Positions 24,523-36,225 of a stretch of 64,000 bases of DNA are shown here, one piece after another (position 1 is the stretch's first letter; the number at the start of each line of letters is the position of its first letter). Source of the DNA: Cunninghamia lanceolata. Its lineage: Eukaryota > Streptophyta > Pinopsida > Cupressales > Cupressaceae. The position numbers and the translations under genes are program-made. The DNA is taken from positions 2,604,001 to 2,668,000 of the forward strand of contig BSBN01000829.1 of assembly GCA_027924645.1 (NCBI GenBank). The letters run 5' to 3'. The notes below the pieces were generated by a model that saw nothing but the letters and a program-made list of their open reading frames with translations, was not told the DNA's origin and searched no databases.

Positions 24523-25060
24523 TTTTGAATCATGACTTGTCCACCCTCTACCATCTTGTAGAAAAAATGATACTGCACATCAATGTGTTTAGTATGAGCA
24601 TGAGACATAGGGTTCTTAGTCAAATAATTACACTTTGATTTTCACATCAATACTCACCTTTTTATAAATAAAACCAATACCTAAGCACAATCTTCATAGC
24701 CATATTTCCTCCTTTCAAGCATGTGTTTCAACCATATACTCTACTATAGTCAAAAGAGAAGCTATAGGATATCTCATATTCATCCAACTAATTTCACCAC
24801 CAAATAGAGTGAACACATAGCCACTTGTCGACCTCCTACTATTAAGACTAACTCTAGCCCAATGAAAATCTGATAAAGCAACCACTTGTTACAGCTACAT
24901 ACTCTACCTTCATGGTGGATAAAGCAACCACCGTTTGTAACCTTGAGATCCAACTTACCGCTGTCCCACCTACAGTAAAGATATAACTTGTAATACTTCA
25001 TTTGGTATCAATATCCCCTGTAAAATCTGAGTCCATGTAGCCTGTTAAATCAATATTAGA
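24518..25060 (-). pseudogene. Ty1/copia RNase H (element A)
   Basis: The minus strand reads GYMDSDFTGDIDTK, SYIFTVGGTAVSWISRLQTV and ALSTMKVEYVAVTSG. These match copia RNase H (YCDSDWAGD......GY.F.LGG..ISW.SK.Q....STTEAEY.A). The first catalytic Asp (DSDF) is present; the Glu of TEAEY is kept in KVEY. One stop replaces an expected Arg or Trp after DTK. The domain continues at 16974 after the chromovirus. Confidence 0.8.
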
Positions 25061-26157
25061 GCCCCCAAAACATAAATGTTTATTAGATGTACCTCTCAAA
25101 TATTTAAGAATCTATTTTACTGCATTCCAATGCTTCAATCCGGGATTACTCATATACCTGCTTACAACTCCTACAACATGTGCAATATCTAGTCTCGTGC
25201 ATACCATGGCGTACATTAAACTTCTTACAACTGGAGCATATGGTACCTTGAACATTTTATCTTCCTCCTCTTGTGTCTTTGGACACATCTCCTTAGTCAA
25301 TTTCAAATGACTAGGCAAAGGTGTGCTGACAACTTTTGCATTATGCATATGGATCCTCTGTAACACCTTTTCATCATAATCAGCTTGAGATAGAGTCAAT
25401 TTTTTGTTCTGCCTATCTCTACAAATTTTCATACCAAGGATTTGTTTTTCTACCCCCAAATCCTTCATAGCAAATGATTTTGCTAACTGCTATTTTAACT
25501 CACTTATGTGATCCATGTTAGACCCCGCTACAAGCCTGCCATCAACATATAAACATAAAATATTATAGTTGTCATTATCCAACCTCTTAAAATAAACACA
25601 ATGGTCAGAATTACACTAGCTATAGCCTTGCTTAGCCATAAAATTATCAAATTTCAAGTACCATTGCCAAGGTGCTTGTTTCAAGCCATATAATCTCTTC
25701 TTCAATCTGCACACCAATTTCTCCTTACCTTTGACCTCAAATCATTGGGGCTATTCCATATATATCTCCTCCTCCAAATCACCATGGAGAAAGGCAGTTT
25801 TCAAATCTAGTTGTTCCAAATGCAGATCTTTAGTAGCCACAATACTTAAAATAGTATGGATAGAAGTCATCTTAACAACTAGAGAAAAAATCTCATCAAA
25901 ATCAATGCCTTTTTCTGTGCAAATCCTTTTACAACTAACCTGACTTTACATTTTTTCTTACCTCCATCTTCCTCTTTCAGCCTATAAACCCATTTGTTTG
26001 GTAAAGCCTTTTTACCTGTAGGCAACTTGCATAATTCCCAAGTCTGATTTTTCAACAAGGAGTCCATTTCTTTTTTCATTGCATGCTCCCACTGAACCTT
26101 TGTATCCACCTGCACAGCTTCATCATACCCTTCTGATTCACCAACATCTGTTAACAA
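25061..26157 (-). pseudogene. Ty1/copia reverse transcriptase (element A)
   Basis: The N-terminal part is open at 25879-26157 (WEHAMKKEMDSLLKNQTWEL, PNKWVYRLKEE, KVRLVVKGFAQKK) and the C-terminal part at 25112-25468 (MKDLGVEKQILGMKICRDR, YAPVVRSLMYAM). Between them the catalytic box reads YVDGRLVAG instead of YVDDMLVAG, so the second active-site Asp is lost. Frameshifts near 25480 and 25880 and several stops separate the pieces. It would have copied element RNA into DNA in virus-like particles. Confidence 0.85.
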
Positions 26158-26300
26158 AATAAAATATAAAGAGGGAGAAAACCTATCGGGAGCTCTACTT
26201 GTCCCTGTTGATCATCTAACATTTACTGGAGTTTGTGGTATTTCCTATTGCTGTTGCGGAGCATGAGGAACCACTAGAACATTGCTATCTAAAGTATCAT

Positions 26301-27040
26301 CTAGCACCACGCAATTCTTTTCTTTCTTCTCATGCTACTGCAATTGATCTTTATACAACACCTTCTCATTGAATACAACATCCCGCTTCTCACAATTTTT
26401 AGATTTTCAACATCCCAAAGCCTATAACCAAATTCATTAATACCATATCCAACGAAGATACACTTTTTTGATTTTGCATCTAGCTTTGTTCTATTTTCAG
26501 AATCTACATGTGTAAATGTTTCACATCCAAAGGTTTTGAGAAAATAATAACTCACCTTCTAACCTATCCATGCTTCCTCTAGAATACCACAACCCAAAGG
26601 AACTAAAGGACCTCTGTTAATTGAATATACAGTGGTATTGATAGCCTCTACCCACATGTTTAAAGGCAACCCAGTATGCAATCTCATGCTCCTTGAACAC
26701 TCCATTATTGTCCTATTCATGTGCTCAGCCACTCCTTTTTCCTGTGGAGTCCCTGGAACCATTTTCTTCCTACAAATTCCATTAGAGGAACAATAATCCT
26801 TAAATTCTTTGCTACACTACTCACCACCATTATCAAATCTAAGACATTTTAATCTTTTACCTGTCTCATTCTCAACCAAGCTTCTCCATTTCTTAAAGAT
26901 TTCAAATACATTAGATTTCTGCCTAAGGAAATAAATCCAAACCTTCCTAGTTGCATCATCTATGAATGTAACATAATATTGAGAGCTACCGAGAGAAGAT
27001 ACCTGAGCTAGTCCCTATACATCTGTATGCACACGTTATG
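26301..27040 (-). pseudogene. Ty1/copia integrase (element A)
   Basis: Minus-strand frames give VHTDV (27019-27034), YYVTFIDDATRKVWIYFLRQ, LRFDNGGE, then MVPGTPQEKGVAEHMNRTIM (open at 26559-26762) and the C-terminal FLKTFGCETFTHVDSENR and KKCIFVGYGINEFGYRLWDV (26301-26555). The D-D-E residues of the core are recognisable in HTDV, RFDN and GVAEHMN. TGG-to-TAG and similar stops are present, for example after HTDV. The zinc domain and everything upstream are absent; the frame ends near 27040-27075, where copia B sequence begins. Confidence 0.85.
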
Positions 27041-27075
27041 AGTGTACAATTTTTGCATGATTAGTCACCACATAC

Positions 27076-27559
27076 CAACACCATTTGCTCCAAATTTATT
27101 TTTTAATACCCACTTAGAACCAATGGGGTTCCTCCCCTAAGCATATTAACTAGGTTTGAAGTCTCATATCTATGCATGGCCTTCATTTCTTCTTTCATGG
27201 CCTCCAACCAAGAATGGTGCTCCTCTAAAGATAAGACTTCCTTCATGAAACTAGGTTCATTATTAGTACATGATAATGTAAATATAGAATAAAAATTAGC
27301 TGGGCTATACCTTTCAACAAGTTTCTATTGTCTAGTGGACATTCTTAGAGGTGTAACAAGAGGCTCCTATTGTTTCTCATCTAAAATTTCCTTTGAACAT
27401 TCCTTCTTCCCCCACCTGTAATTCTTATTTTTCTTTTGCATGTGCATCTTCCTTTGGTTCAACCTTAGTTTCAAAATGCATTATTTTATTTAAGTTTTCC
27501 TAAGATTGTTCAACTTTTGAAAATATATTAAGCTCCCTAAAAATTACATCATTAGAATG
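27076..27559 (-). pseudogene. Ty1/copia fragment B, part 2 (RT N-terminus)
   Basis: The minus strand reads FRELNIFSKVEQ (near 27490-27559), MKEVLSLEEHHSWLEAMKEE (27185-27250) and RNPIGSKWVLKNKFGANG (27080-27133), the start of a copia reverse transcriptase. The upstream part of the same protein (60601 onward) joins here once the 27560-60600 element is removed. It differs from copia A, whose own RT start is at 25879-26157, so this is a second copia or a rearranged copy. Confidence 0.75.
27555..27559. other. Target site duplication, left (GAATG)
   Basis: GAATG before the gag-only element; AAATG follows its far end at 60601-60605, a 4 of 5 match. Confidence 0.7.
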
Positions 27560-29754
27560 TGTTGGTTCCCAAAATGATTGCAACCCAAAACCCTAAAACA
27601 TTTCATAATCACCCAAGCCAGGGGTGTCATCAAGGTAATTGAAAGAGTTTTATCAACAAGTCAAGGGCAATTTGGCCAATTGATAGGAGTGGGTATACTC
27701 CTCTGCACTTTAGGCTTAGCTAGACCTAGGAGGGATATTCCTAGAGGCATGAAATATAACACAAACAAACAAACACAACCATACCCAATGTACACTTGAC
27801 CCCAAAGTTGTCACTAGGTCAAGACAAATTGGTTGCACATGCCTCTGATTAAGATGATCATTGCACTATGCATTTGTACCCAAATATAACTACATCACAT
27901 TTGTTAAGATGACTCCACTTAACTTCACATACACAAGATACATAGTGCAGACATACATGTTCATGGTTCACAAATGATTTGAGCTATTTTGCATTACTTC
28001 ATATTTATCCCTGGTTATAAAACAAAACCATGAACATGTAAATCCTAAACCAAACCTACTCCTACTCCAACTAACAAGATGAGGGTTTTATTAAAATGGT
28101 GATTGATCCATCCCCAATATGGACCGGTGCTTACTCCATTGGGAAACTAAGTCATAAGAAATAAAGAGGGAGGAATGGATCGAACAAGCATCAACAAAAA
28201 ACTAAAATGCTTTCGTGCAGACATTTCTCATAATATATTTTATACACTAGACATACTTATTTATCTAGACCAAAACTACAATGATCCATTTGCAACAAAT
28301 AAGTGACCCAACACAAAGCTTGTATTGATTTAAATGCTGTCATACATTATCAAATCCCTATTTACAATCGCACCAGCAACTGTGGTGAAGGCAAATACAA
28401 AGTTGTGACCATGCATTCCCCTGAATCACAACAAATAGCCATGGAGACATACCACTACATGAAGATGTGTATTACAATCCTTTCCTATGCTGTATCAAAT
28501 GCATTCCTCCATTCACTACCTAGTCTGGTTTGATTTGAAGCCCTAAAAATCAACCTAAGGCACTTGCAGACCAAATAATTGGTTCAACGACCAACCCTTT
28601 ATAATGAATTTCAATCTTCCTTTTATAGATTTCACAACATAGATTTGAGAATAAAATGGGCGGAAAAACCCTCAACAACCCCACCAACTACAATAAAAAG
28701 ATTAATTTCAACTACCCATTTCTATTAATGCTGGTCCAGGAAGTTGTTAGCACATTTCCCCGCGTTTCTAAATAGTGGAAGGAGCAGGGAAGACAAAACA
28801 GTCAGGCCTCGATCAATTGGGCTTCCACCAATTGGGCTTCCTCTAGGCAATCAGCCTTTGAAAAGGTGAAGAAGGAAGCCCCTATCTCTAATGTCTGAAG
28901 GAACAAAGGGAAACCATTAGGCTTTAGAGATTGGGCCTTCACCATACATCGTTCATTTTGGAAGAGAGGAAAGAAATCGCTTGATCCTAAAACACTTATA
29001 AATTTTTTGAAGCTCACTAGACTTCGGCAATCAGACCTTTCACCTTCTGTCTTTGAAAAGAAAAGAGGAAGAGAAACCTCCTGGTCGCCAATGCCCGCAG
29101 CACTTAGAAAATTTTGAAACCTTGGCAGACTTTGACAATCGGGCCTTCTGCCTTCTACCTACAAAAAGGAAGAAAGAGAAGACACCTCCCACTACCGACA
29201 CCCACCACACTTATAAATTTTTTGAAACCTTGGTGGACTTCAGTGATCGGGTCTTCTGCCTTCTACCTGCAAAAAGGAAGAAAGAGAAGACACCTCCTGC
29301 TTGTTGACATCCGCAACACTTAAAAGAATTAAAGCCCCATTAGACTTCAGCCGTCGGGCCCACACCCTTCCGCCTGCTTGAAAGAAGACGAATGACTACC
29401 ACCCTAAACTCTGACGCCCATAACACTTAGACGATTTTACGAATTACCAAGGGGGAAAATTGGAGCTGATAAGAAAGGCACGACCGAGGATAGAAGGCCG
29501 AAACTCCAAAGTTCTGACAAAGGAAAAAAACACAAGGAAAAAGCTAGGACTCTCTTGGACTTAGCTAACTTTTTAGGGTTTTCTTCCTTGCATTTCAAAA
29601 GGAAAATACTTGGAAAATTCTTGGAGGGAATCCATTTAAAATAGTCTTAGATCAAATATAAATGATGGGTTCAACAACAAAGGCACAAATTAGGATTTTG
29701 ATGGGTTTGGAACAAAATAGTGCAAGTTGGGAACTAGGTTTTTAGGTACCAACA
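27560..29754 (-). repeat. Gag-only element, 3' LTR (intact)
   Basis: Starts TGTTGGTTCCCAAAATG and ends GGTACCAACA on the plus strand. Positions 29020-29420 hold about four tandem copies of a ~107-bp unit, each with GACTT(C/T)...TCGGG and AAAAAGGAAGAAAGAGAAGA words. The ORFs at 28303-28533 and 29053-29323 are repeat translations. Confidence 0.9.
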
Positions 29755-30410
29755 TTGGCTCTGGTTGGGGATGTGTGTCAAACTTGGCACAACGAGAACC
29801 AACTATCTCTGAGTAGACCAAAAGGAAAAAAAATGAATAGGGGCAACAACAAAAGATGTATTTACAACTGTAAAGGCGTATATACAAGACAACACACAGT
29901 CATAAGCATAAGGGCACAAAACGAAAGTTGACTATAATCAAAATTGAAACACGTTGCAGGTCAAACCTGTACCAAGTGAGTGAAACTACTTACCTCTATT
30001 AAAGACAAGATGAATGGAGTTGATCTCCCTCAAACCAAATATGCATTCATCACCTAGCCACAATAACTAAAATCTTTCATTTGCATGCACCAATATGCAA
30101 CATATGCTTGTGAAGCCAAGGCCAGCCTCACCAATGAAATTATTGTTGCAGGGAAACCATAAGAAATAGGTGCTTGACCTATTCCAATCCACATCATGCT
30201 TGTTCTTAGCAGCAAAGAGTGAGAAACTAAAATTCATGTTAGCAACAAAAGACATGGATGGAAGCAAACATCTATCACCAACTGTAACCTTATTACACCT
30301 ATTGGCCTCTTCATGCAAATTGAGGGAAAAGAAAAACACCTCCAACTCACATGGCAAGGAGAACTATGCCTGAATGCACTGCTGATTCACAAGAGAAGAC
30401 TCTTCATCCC

Positions 30411-32401
30411 TTAGAGCAAACTGTAAAGACTCCAGCTTAGGTATACCTTCAAGTTGGTCTGCCACATGTGAAACTCAGGCATACACATGCCTTGATATTC
30501 ATTCACATCAATATCCCATACAAAGGACTCAACCTCTATTGCAACACCAACACATTCAAGAACTGATGAATATACCACATCAAAGTGTAAAGACTCATAT
30601 TTATTTATATCCTCACCAAACTCTTGAACAAAACTTTCATATGTGCTGCTACAACTTTCAATTTTTGAATCATAAGCATGACTCAGGTTGTAATTTAAAC
30701 CATTAGCACACAAACTAGAACCACGAGACACCTCACATGAAGAATCATGTTCTTCCAATTGTCTCTCTATTTCAAGTTCACCTTGGCAATCTGCTGTATC
30801 ACACATGCTACTGCAAACAAACTGCTGACACACTTCTTCTTCCACATTCATTATTATTTTATTTCCTTGTGGCTCAGATGAAGCACACTCTATATGAGGA
30901 AGAGAACATACCTTGCACCACACAAATAGGTTCTCATATGTGTCCACATGATCACCATCTTTATAATCTAGGGAGCTATTTCTAATTGGTTATAATCATG
31001 TGCAACCACCTCTACATCAACCTCATGCAAGAAAATATCAATTGCTTCATCACAAATAGGAACAAAGGAGGGCATCAAATCAAACAAGAAACTAGTTTCT
31101 TGCTCATCCCATGTTTTACTTACCTGTGCATACTCAATATGATCAACCTTACAAGCTAATTCAATTAGCTGCTCATTCATACACAACATCCTCATTGTCT
31201 ACTATGCCACATACCTCATGCTCAAACTGGAAATCATCATTAGTCTCATCATTTTCATCATGACTAGGTGAGTTATCCAACTGAAGACTAGTGCATACAC
31301 TACTTTCATCATCAACATCACTATCATATGACGCACCATCTTTACTATCTGTCCTTCTAACCACATATTCATATTCCTCTGATGTTGCACTCATCTGATT
31401 GGTCGTATCCACACTATTGTTGTTCAGATTAGCATGTTGATTACCAGCAACACATGCACTTGTGGATAACAAACCCTTTAAGTAGTCATCTCTTATTTTC
31501 TCCATGGAGTCTAGGGAGAAATATGCCTACTGCATACTTTTAATTTTGAAATCTTCTTACACATAGCTCAATCCAGTTTCATATGCTTCAAAAAATAAAT
31601 CAATGCAAGCGAGAGTGCTAGGTCTGAAATTATTTGGAATATTGGAAAGGGCAACAACAAACCTGTGACCACAATCCTTGCTTAACTCTCCCTCTTGTCT
31701 TTCAATTTCTTCCAGCTCTATGACAAGAACAACAGGGTCAAGACCTTTGGCAAATTCATTTTCAAATGTTGCCACAAGTTCATTCCATGAGGTAAAAGGC
31801 TACTCAGGAAAACTCTAAATCCATTCTCTTTCCTTTTCACACAAGGACCTAACAAAGAACCTCATCCACATGTCCTCATCCTCAAACTAATTTTCTTCCA
31901 TGAATTCTGAAAATGAAACAAAATGTGTGTCCCCTTCCTAAATATTGTACCCATCAAACTCGGGCAACTGGTTGTAGACCTTGGTTGGCATACTTATCAT
32001 TTTTTAATCAACCCATGAGAGGTCTAACTGGTTCTAAATCAGATCCAAGGGAATAGCAAGGACTAAGCATTCTTTTTTTTAAGGGCATCATGGCAAGCAT
32101 TGGATTGCACCCTAGACTCTAGCAACTTAACATCATTTTCAATTTTTTCTTCCTGTTGCCATAAGGACTATAACAACTGTTTAGTTTTATCAATTTCATT
32201 TTGCCGCCTAGCAGGGTCATTTTGATTTTGCATGGGTGCATATGGTTTTGGGTTTGTGTAACATGTAGAGCCATGACTAGAAAATGAATTGTCAGAATGG
32301 TCGTAGTAATCCACTCCAATATAATTTCTAGGGTCAAATATGTAAGAAGATGCATATGACAGAGTATACCCAGGGTATCCATGTTCATACCAATTGACCA
32401 T
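30411..32401 (-). pseudogene. Retrotransposon gag-like protein, frameshifted
   Basis: Open minus-strand pieces (32168-32401, 31557-31775, 31173-31505, 30968-31195, 30411-30947) lie in order in alternating frames. The region at 31780-31960 reads VYNQLPEFDGYN, FEDEDMWMRFFVRSLCEKER and FTSWNELVATFENEFAKGL, which fits the Retrotrans_gag pattern (FDG...F....L...A..W.......SW..L...F...F). Stops inside it sit where Gln or Trp is expected. The N-terminus (MVNWYEHGYPGYTLSYASSY) is Tyr-rich and the C-terminus strongly acidic (SYDSDVDDESS, HDENDETNDD). No zinc knuckle, protease or RT was seen. It probably formed the particle while pol came from another element. Confidence 0.65.
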
Positions 32402-32846
32402 GGCTAAAACTTCCTACAATGCTGGGCAGAAAATAGAGGTATACAAATTTGTTCCTTCAACATCACAGGAACAACAATATTCAAAGGTAGGAAGAAAAGA
32501 AACCATGTACCTTTATTTCACCAGCCATTGCATACTGAGATAGAGCATTCAAATCACCAATAACAACCAGAAGGTAGCATTAATAAACTTCTATTATGAT
32601 AGTAGAGTCGCCACCTCTTCCAAAGATGAATTCCTTGAAGTGTGACTAATTTTCATGGCCACAAAATAATTTTGGGTTCTCCAACCAGTAGAGTCTTCAA
32701 ATTCTTCTCAACCCAGTAATAATCTGTCCTTGACAATGATGCCATTCTGTTGGCATAAGTTGACAAGATGCCAAACTTACCCAAAAAATATACAAATGTA
32801 GATCATTGTTATAGAGGTCTTCAAACTGATCAACCTTCTAATTCAT
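32402..32846 (-). other. 5' untranslated leader of the gag-only element
   Basis: Lies between the primer site and the gag start on the minus strand; no ORF of note. Confidence 0.5.
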
Positions 32847-32864
32847 TCCCCAGCAATGACACCA
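32847..32864 (-). promoter_or_regulatory. Primer binding site
   Basis: TGGTGTCATTGCTGGGGA on the minus strand, three bases from the 5' LTR. It resembles the TGGCGCC-TTGCCGGGGA-type site of plant Athila/Tat elements, with the differences all being transitions. Confidence 0.75.
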
Positions 32865-32867
32865 AAA

Positions 32868-34937
32868 TGTTGGTTCCCAAAATGACCGCAACCCAAGACC
32901 CTAAAACATTTCACAATCACCTAGGCTAGGGGTGTCATCAAGGTGATTGAAAGAGGTTTATCAATAGGTCAAGGATGATTTTGGCCAACTAATAGGAGTG
33001 GGTATACTCCTCTACACTTTATTGTCAGCTAGACCTAGGGGGGATATTCCTAGAGGCATGAAATAGAACACAAATAAATAAACACAGCCATACCTAATGT
33101 ACACTTGACCGCCAAAGCTGTCACTAGGTCAAGGCAAATTGGCTGCACATGCCTCTAATTAAGCTAATCACTACACTATGCATTTGCACCTAAATATAAC
33201 TACATCAAATTCCTTAAGATGACTCCACTTAACTTCACATATACAAGATACACAATGTAGGCATACATGTTCATGGTTCACAAATGATTTGAGTTGTTTT
33301 GCATTACTTCATATTTATCCCTAGTTATAAAACAAAACTATGAACATCATGTAAAACCTAAACTAAAGCTACTCCTACTCCAACTAATAGGATGAGGGTT
33401 TGATTAAAATGATGATTGATCCATCCCCAATATGAATTGGTGCCTACTCCATTGAGCAACTAAGTCATTAGCAATAAAGAGGGAAGAATGGATTGAATAA
33501 GTGTCAACATAAAACTAAAATGCATTCACATACATTTCTTAAATTACATTTTATACACTAGACAGACTTATTTATCTAGGCCAAAACTACAATGATCCAT
33601 TTGCAACAAAGAAATGACCCAACATAAAGCTTGTATTGATTTAAATGTTGTCATACATTATCAAATCCCTATTACAATCACACCAACAACTGTGGTGAAA
33701 GAAAAATACAAAGCTACGACCATGCATTCCCTTGAATCACTAAAAATAGCCATGGAGATATACCACTGTATGAAGATGTGCATTACAATCCTTTCCTATG
33801 CTGTGTCAGATGCATTCCTCCATTCACTACCTAGACTGGCTTGATTTGAAACCCTAAAAATCAACCTGAGGCACCTGCAGACTAGACAATTGGTTCAACG
33901 ACCAACCCTTTAGAATGAATTTCAATCTTCCTTTTATAGCTTTCACAATATGGATCTAAGAATGAAATGGGTGGGAAAACCCTCAACAACCCCACCAACT
34001 ATAATAAAAACATTAATTTCAACTACCCATTTCACATTAATGGCAGTCTAGGAAGTTGTTGGCACATTTACCTGCATTTTTGAATAGTGGAAGGAGCAAG
34101 TTAGACAAAACAGTCAGGCCCTAACAATCAGATTTCCACCAAACAGGCTTCCTCTAGGCAATTTGCCCTTGAAAAGGTGGAGAAGGAAGCCCCGATCTCC
34201 AAATCCTAAAGGAACAAAGGGAAACCATCAAGCTTCGAAGATCGAGCCTTCACCATACATCATTCATTTTGGATGAGAGGAAAATAATCACCCGATCCCG
34301 AAACACTTATAAAAATTCTGAACCTCGTTGGACTTCGATGATCGAACCTTTCACCTTTCATCTTTGAAAAGAAAAGAGGAAGAGAAACCTCCCGATTGCT
34401 GATGCCTGCAACACTTAGAAACTTTTGAAACCTTAGTAGACTTCGGTGATCGGGCCTTCCGCCTTTTGCCTACAAAAAGGAAGAAAGAGAAGACACCTAC
34501 TTGCTGACACCTACCACACTTATAAACTTTTTGAAACTTTGGCGGACTTCGGCGATCGGGCCTTCCGCCTTCTACCAGCAAAAAGGAAGAAAGAGAAGAC
34601 ACCTCCCTCTTGTTGACACTCATAACACTTAGAAGAATTAAAGCCTCGTTGAACTTCAGTTGTCGGGCCCACACCCTTTCACTTGCCCAAAAGAAGACCA
34701 AAGACCTCCACCCCGATCTCTGACACCTGAAACACTTAGATGATTTTACGAATTGCCAAGGGGGAAAATCAATGTCGATAAGAAAGGCATGAATGAGGAT
34801 AGAAGGCTGAAACTCCAAAGTTCTGACAAAGGCAAAAAACACAAGGAAAAATTCAGGACTCTCTTGGACTTAACTAACTTTTTAGGGTCTTCTTCCTTGC
34901 ATTTGAAAAGGAAAACACTTGGAAACTTCTTGGAGGG
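32868..34937 (-). repeat. Gag-only element, 5' LTR, proximal part
   Basis: Begins TGTTGGTTCCCAAAATG like the left LTR and stays colinear with it until TTCTTGGAGGG at 34937, where foreign DNA starts. The remainder is at about 60471-60600. Confidence 0.9.
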
Positions 34938-34980
34938 TGGTAAGTGCAATAAGATGGGGGGCCAAAAAGGGGTCTTAAGT
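34938..34980 (+). repeat. Left terminal inverted repeat
   Basis: TGGTAAGTGCAATAAGATGG followed by GGGGCCAAAAAGGGG. Pairs with 60434-60470 on the opposite strand. Confidence 0.65.
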
Positions 34981-35969
34981 GGCCACTTTTTGTTTATAAA
35001 ATCAGGAAATACTGACCTTGGATGAGAAATTGAGCATAGTTACACTCAAAATTTGAAGATACAACAAAAACAATGTTCGTAGTGCTTCGAGTCTACTTTT
35101 TAAACTACTAATTGTTTTTGAAAATGGTATAGATTAAGGGGTTCAAAAAAGGGAGCCACAAAAATTGGTGTTGTTTCTATCAAAAAAACATAACATAGTG
35201 TGTTTTGTGGCTCCCTCAAAAGGTTAACTTTTTTTTGGTATTTTTAAAATTGCTTCAGTGAGAAATTAGCTAACAACATGTAGTTTATGCCTGATTTTTC
35301 TGATAATTTTTTAATGAATATTTAATTTTTTACTAATTTTCAAAGTGGACACATCCTAAAAAATAGAATTTTGGTCGTGCTACCCTTGTAAATTTTGAAA
35401 ACTAGTTGAATTTTTTTTTAATGTGTAGAATGGAGTCTAGTTTATAAAAATGTAATTTTTTTGAAATTTCAATGAATGGTTAATTTACAATGAAAAAAGA
35501 CCAAACACTAGTTTTTGCCCAAAAACAAACACACAAACAAAAGAAATTAAAGATGAAAGGCATAACATTGTCAAAATGTGAAAAAAATTACATTGTTGAA
35601 TAGCTAAGAGAAAGCCTAACATTACCCAGGTGTTTGATTTGTTTGACCTTGAAACACGTGCAAATCTGAGGCTTAGCACAAACAAAATTATGTGAAATCT
35701 TGTAGAATATGCAAAAAATGTCTTTGGATGTTGGGAAGGCACTCCAAGCCTTTGGATTTAAAATCCAAAGCAAATCCAAAGCCTAAGACTTGGGATTCCC
35801 AAAGTAAAATATAATGTGCTTGCGTTATAACATGCTCGCATTATGTTTTGTTTTGCATTTTTTCTCTTTTTGCAAAAGTTTGCTCGATGTTTGTCAAGTT
35901 TGACATAACGAGAGTGTGTTATAACATGCTTGCGTTATGTCTCCCTTGGAATATTTTATGTTCAAGGTT
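34981..35969. other. Left subterminal region of the TIR segment, non-coding
   Basis: AT-rich. It contains a perfect 13-bp hairpin GGGAGCCACAAAA / TTTTGTGGCTCCC (35151-35163, 35203-35215) whose arm echoes the terminal repeat, and two palindromic GCGTTATAACATGC blocks (35818-35846 and 35903-35939). No gene. Confidence 0.6.
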
Positions 35970-36190
35970 ATTAAGTATGTATGTATGTATGCTTATATGT
36001 ATGTATGTATGTATATATGTATGCTTGTATGTATATATGTATGCTTGTATGTATGTATGTATGGTTGTATGTATGTATGCATGCTTATATGTATGTATAT
36101 ATGTATGCATGTTTGTATGTATGTATGTGTGTAAGCCTGAATGTATGTATGTATGCATGTATGCTTGTATGTATGTATGTATGTATGTAA
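35970..36190 (+). repeat. (ATGT)n microsatellite
   Basis: About 220 bp of TATG/TATA/CTTG tetranucleotides. ORFs such as 35848-36222 (MYVCMYVCM) and 35919-36158 (IHTYIHTY) are its translations. Confidence 0.95.
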
Positions 36191-36225
36191 GGGTTTTGGG
36201 TTTATGGTATATAAGGATTTGAGCC

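Larger units (their letters stand above)
15860..27075 (-). mobile_element. Ty1/copia element A, split by a chromovirus
   Basis: On the minus strand: integrase (26301-27040), reverse transcriptase (25112-26157), RNase H (24518-25060), then after the chromovirus (16975-24517) the RNase H end (16828-16974), polypurine tract and 3' LTR. The coding frame reads straight across the insertion once one TTACC copy is removed. The order INT-RT-RH identifies Ty1/copia. Gag, protease and 5' LTR are missing; at about 27075 it abuts a different copia piece. Confidence 0.8.

Noticed and set aside
28303..28533. Conserved ORF pair MTQHKACIDLN at 28303 and 33614
   Set aside because: The two copies lie at the same place in the two LTRs, with no known domain; similarity reflects LTR duplication.
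35848..36222. ORFs of MYVCMYVCM and IHTYIHTY type
   Set aside because: They are translations of the (ATGT)n microsatellite in several frames of both strands.
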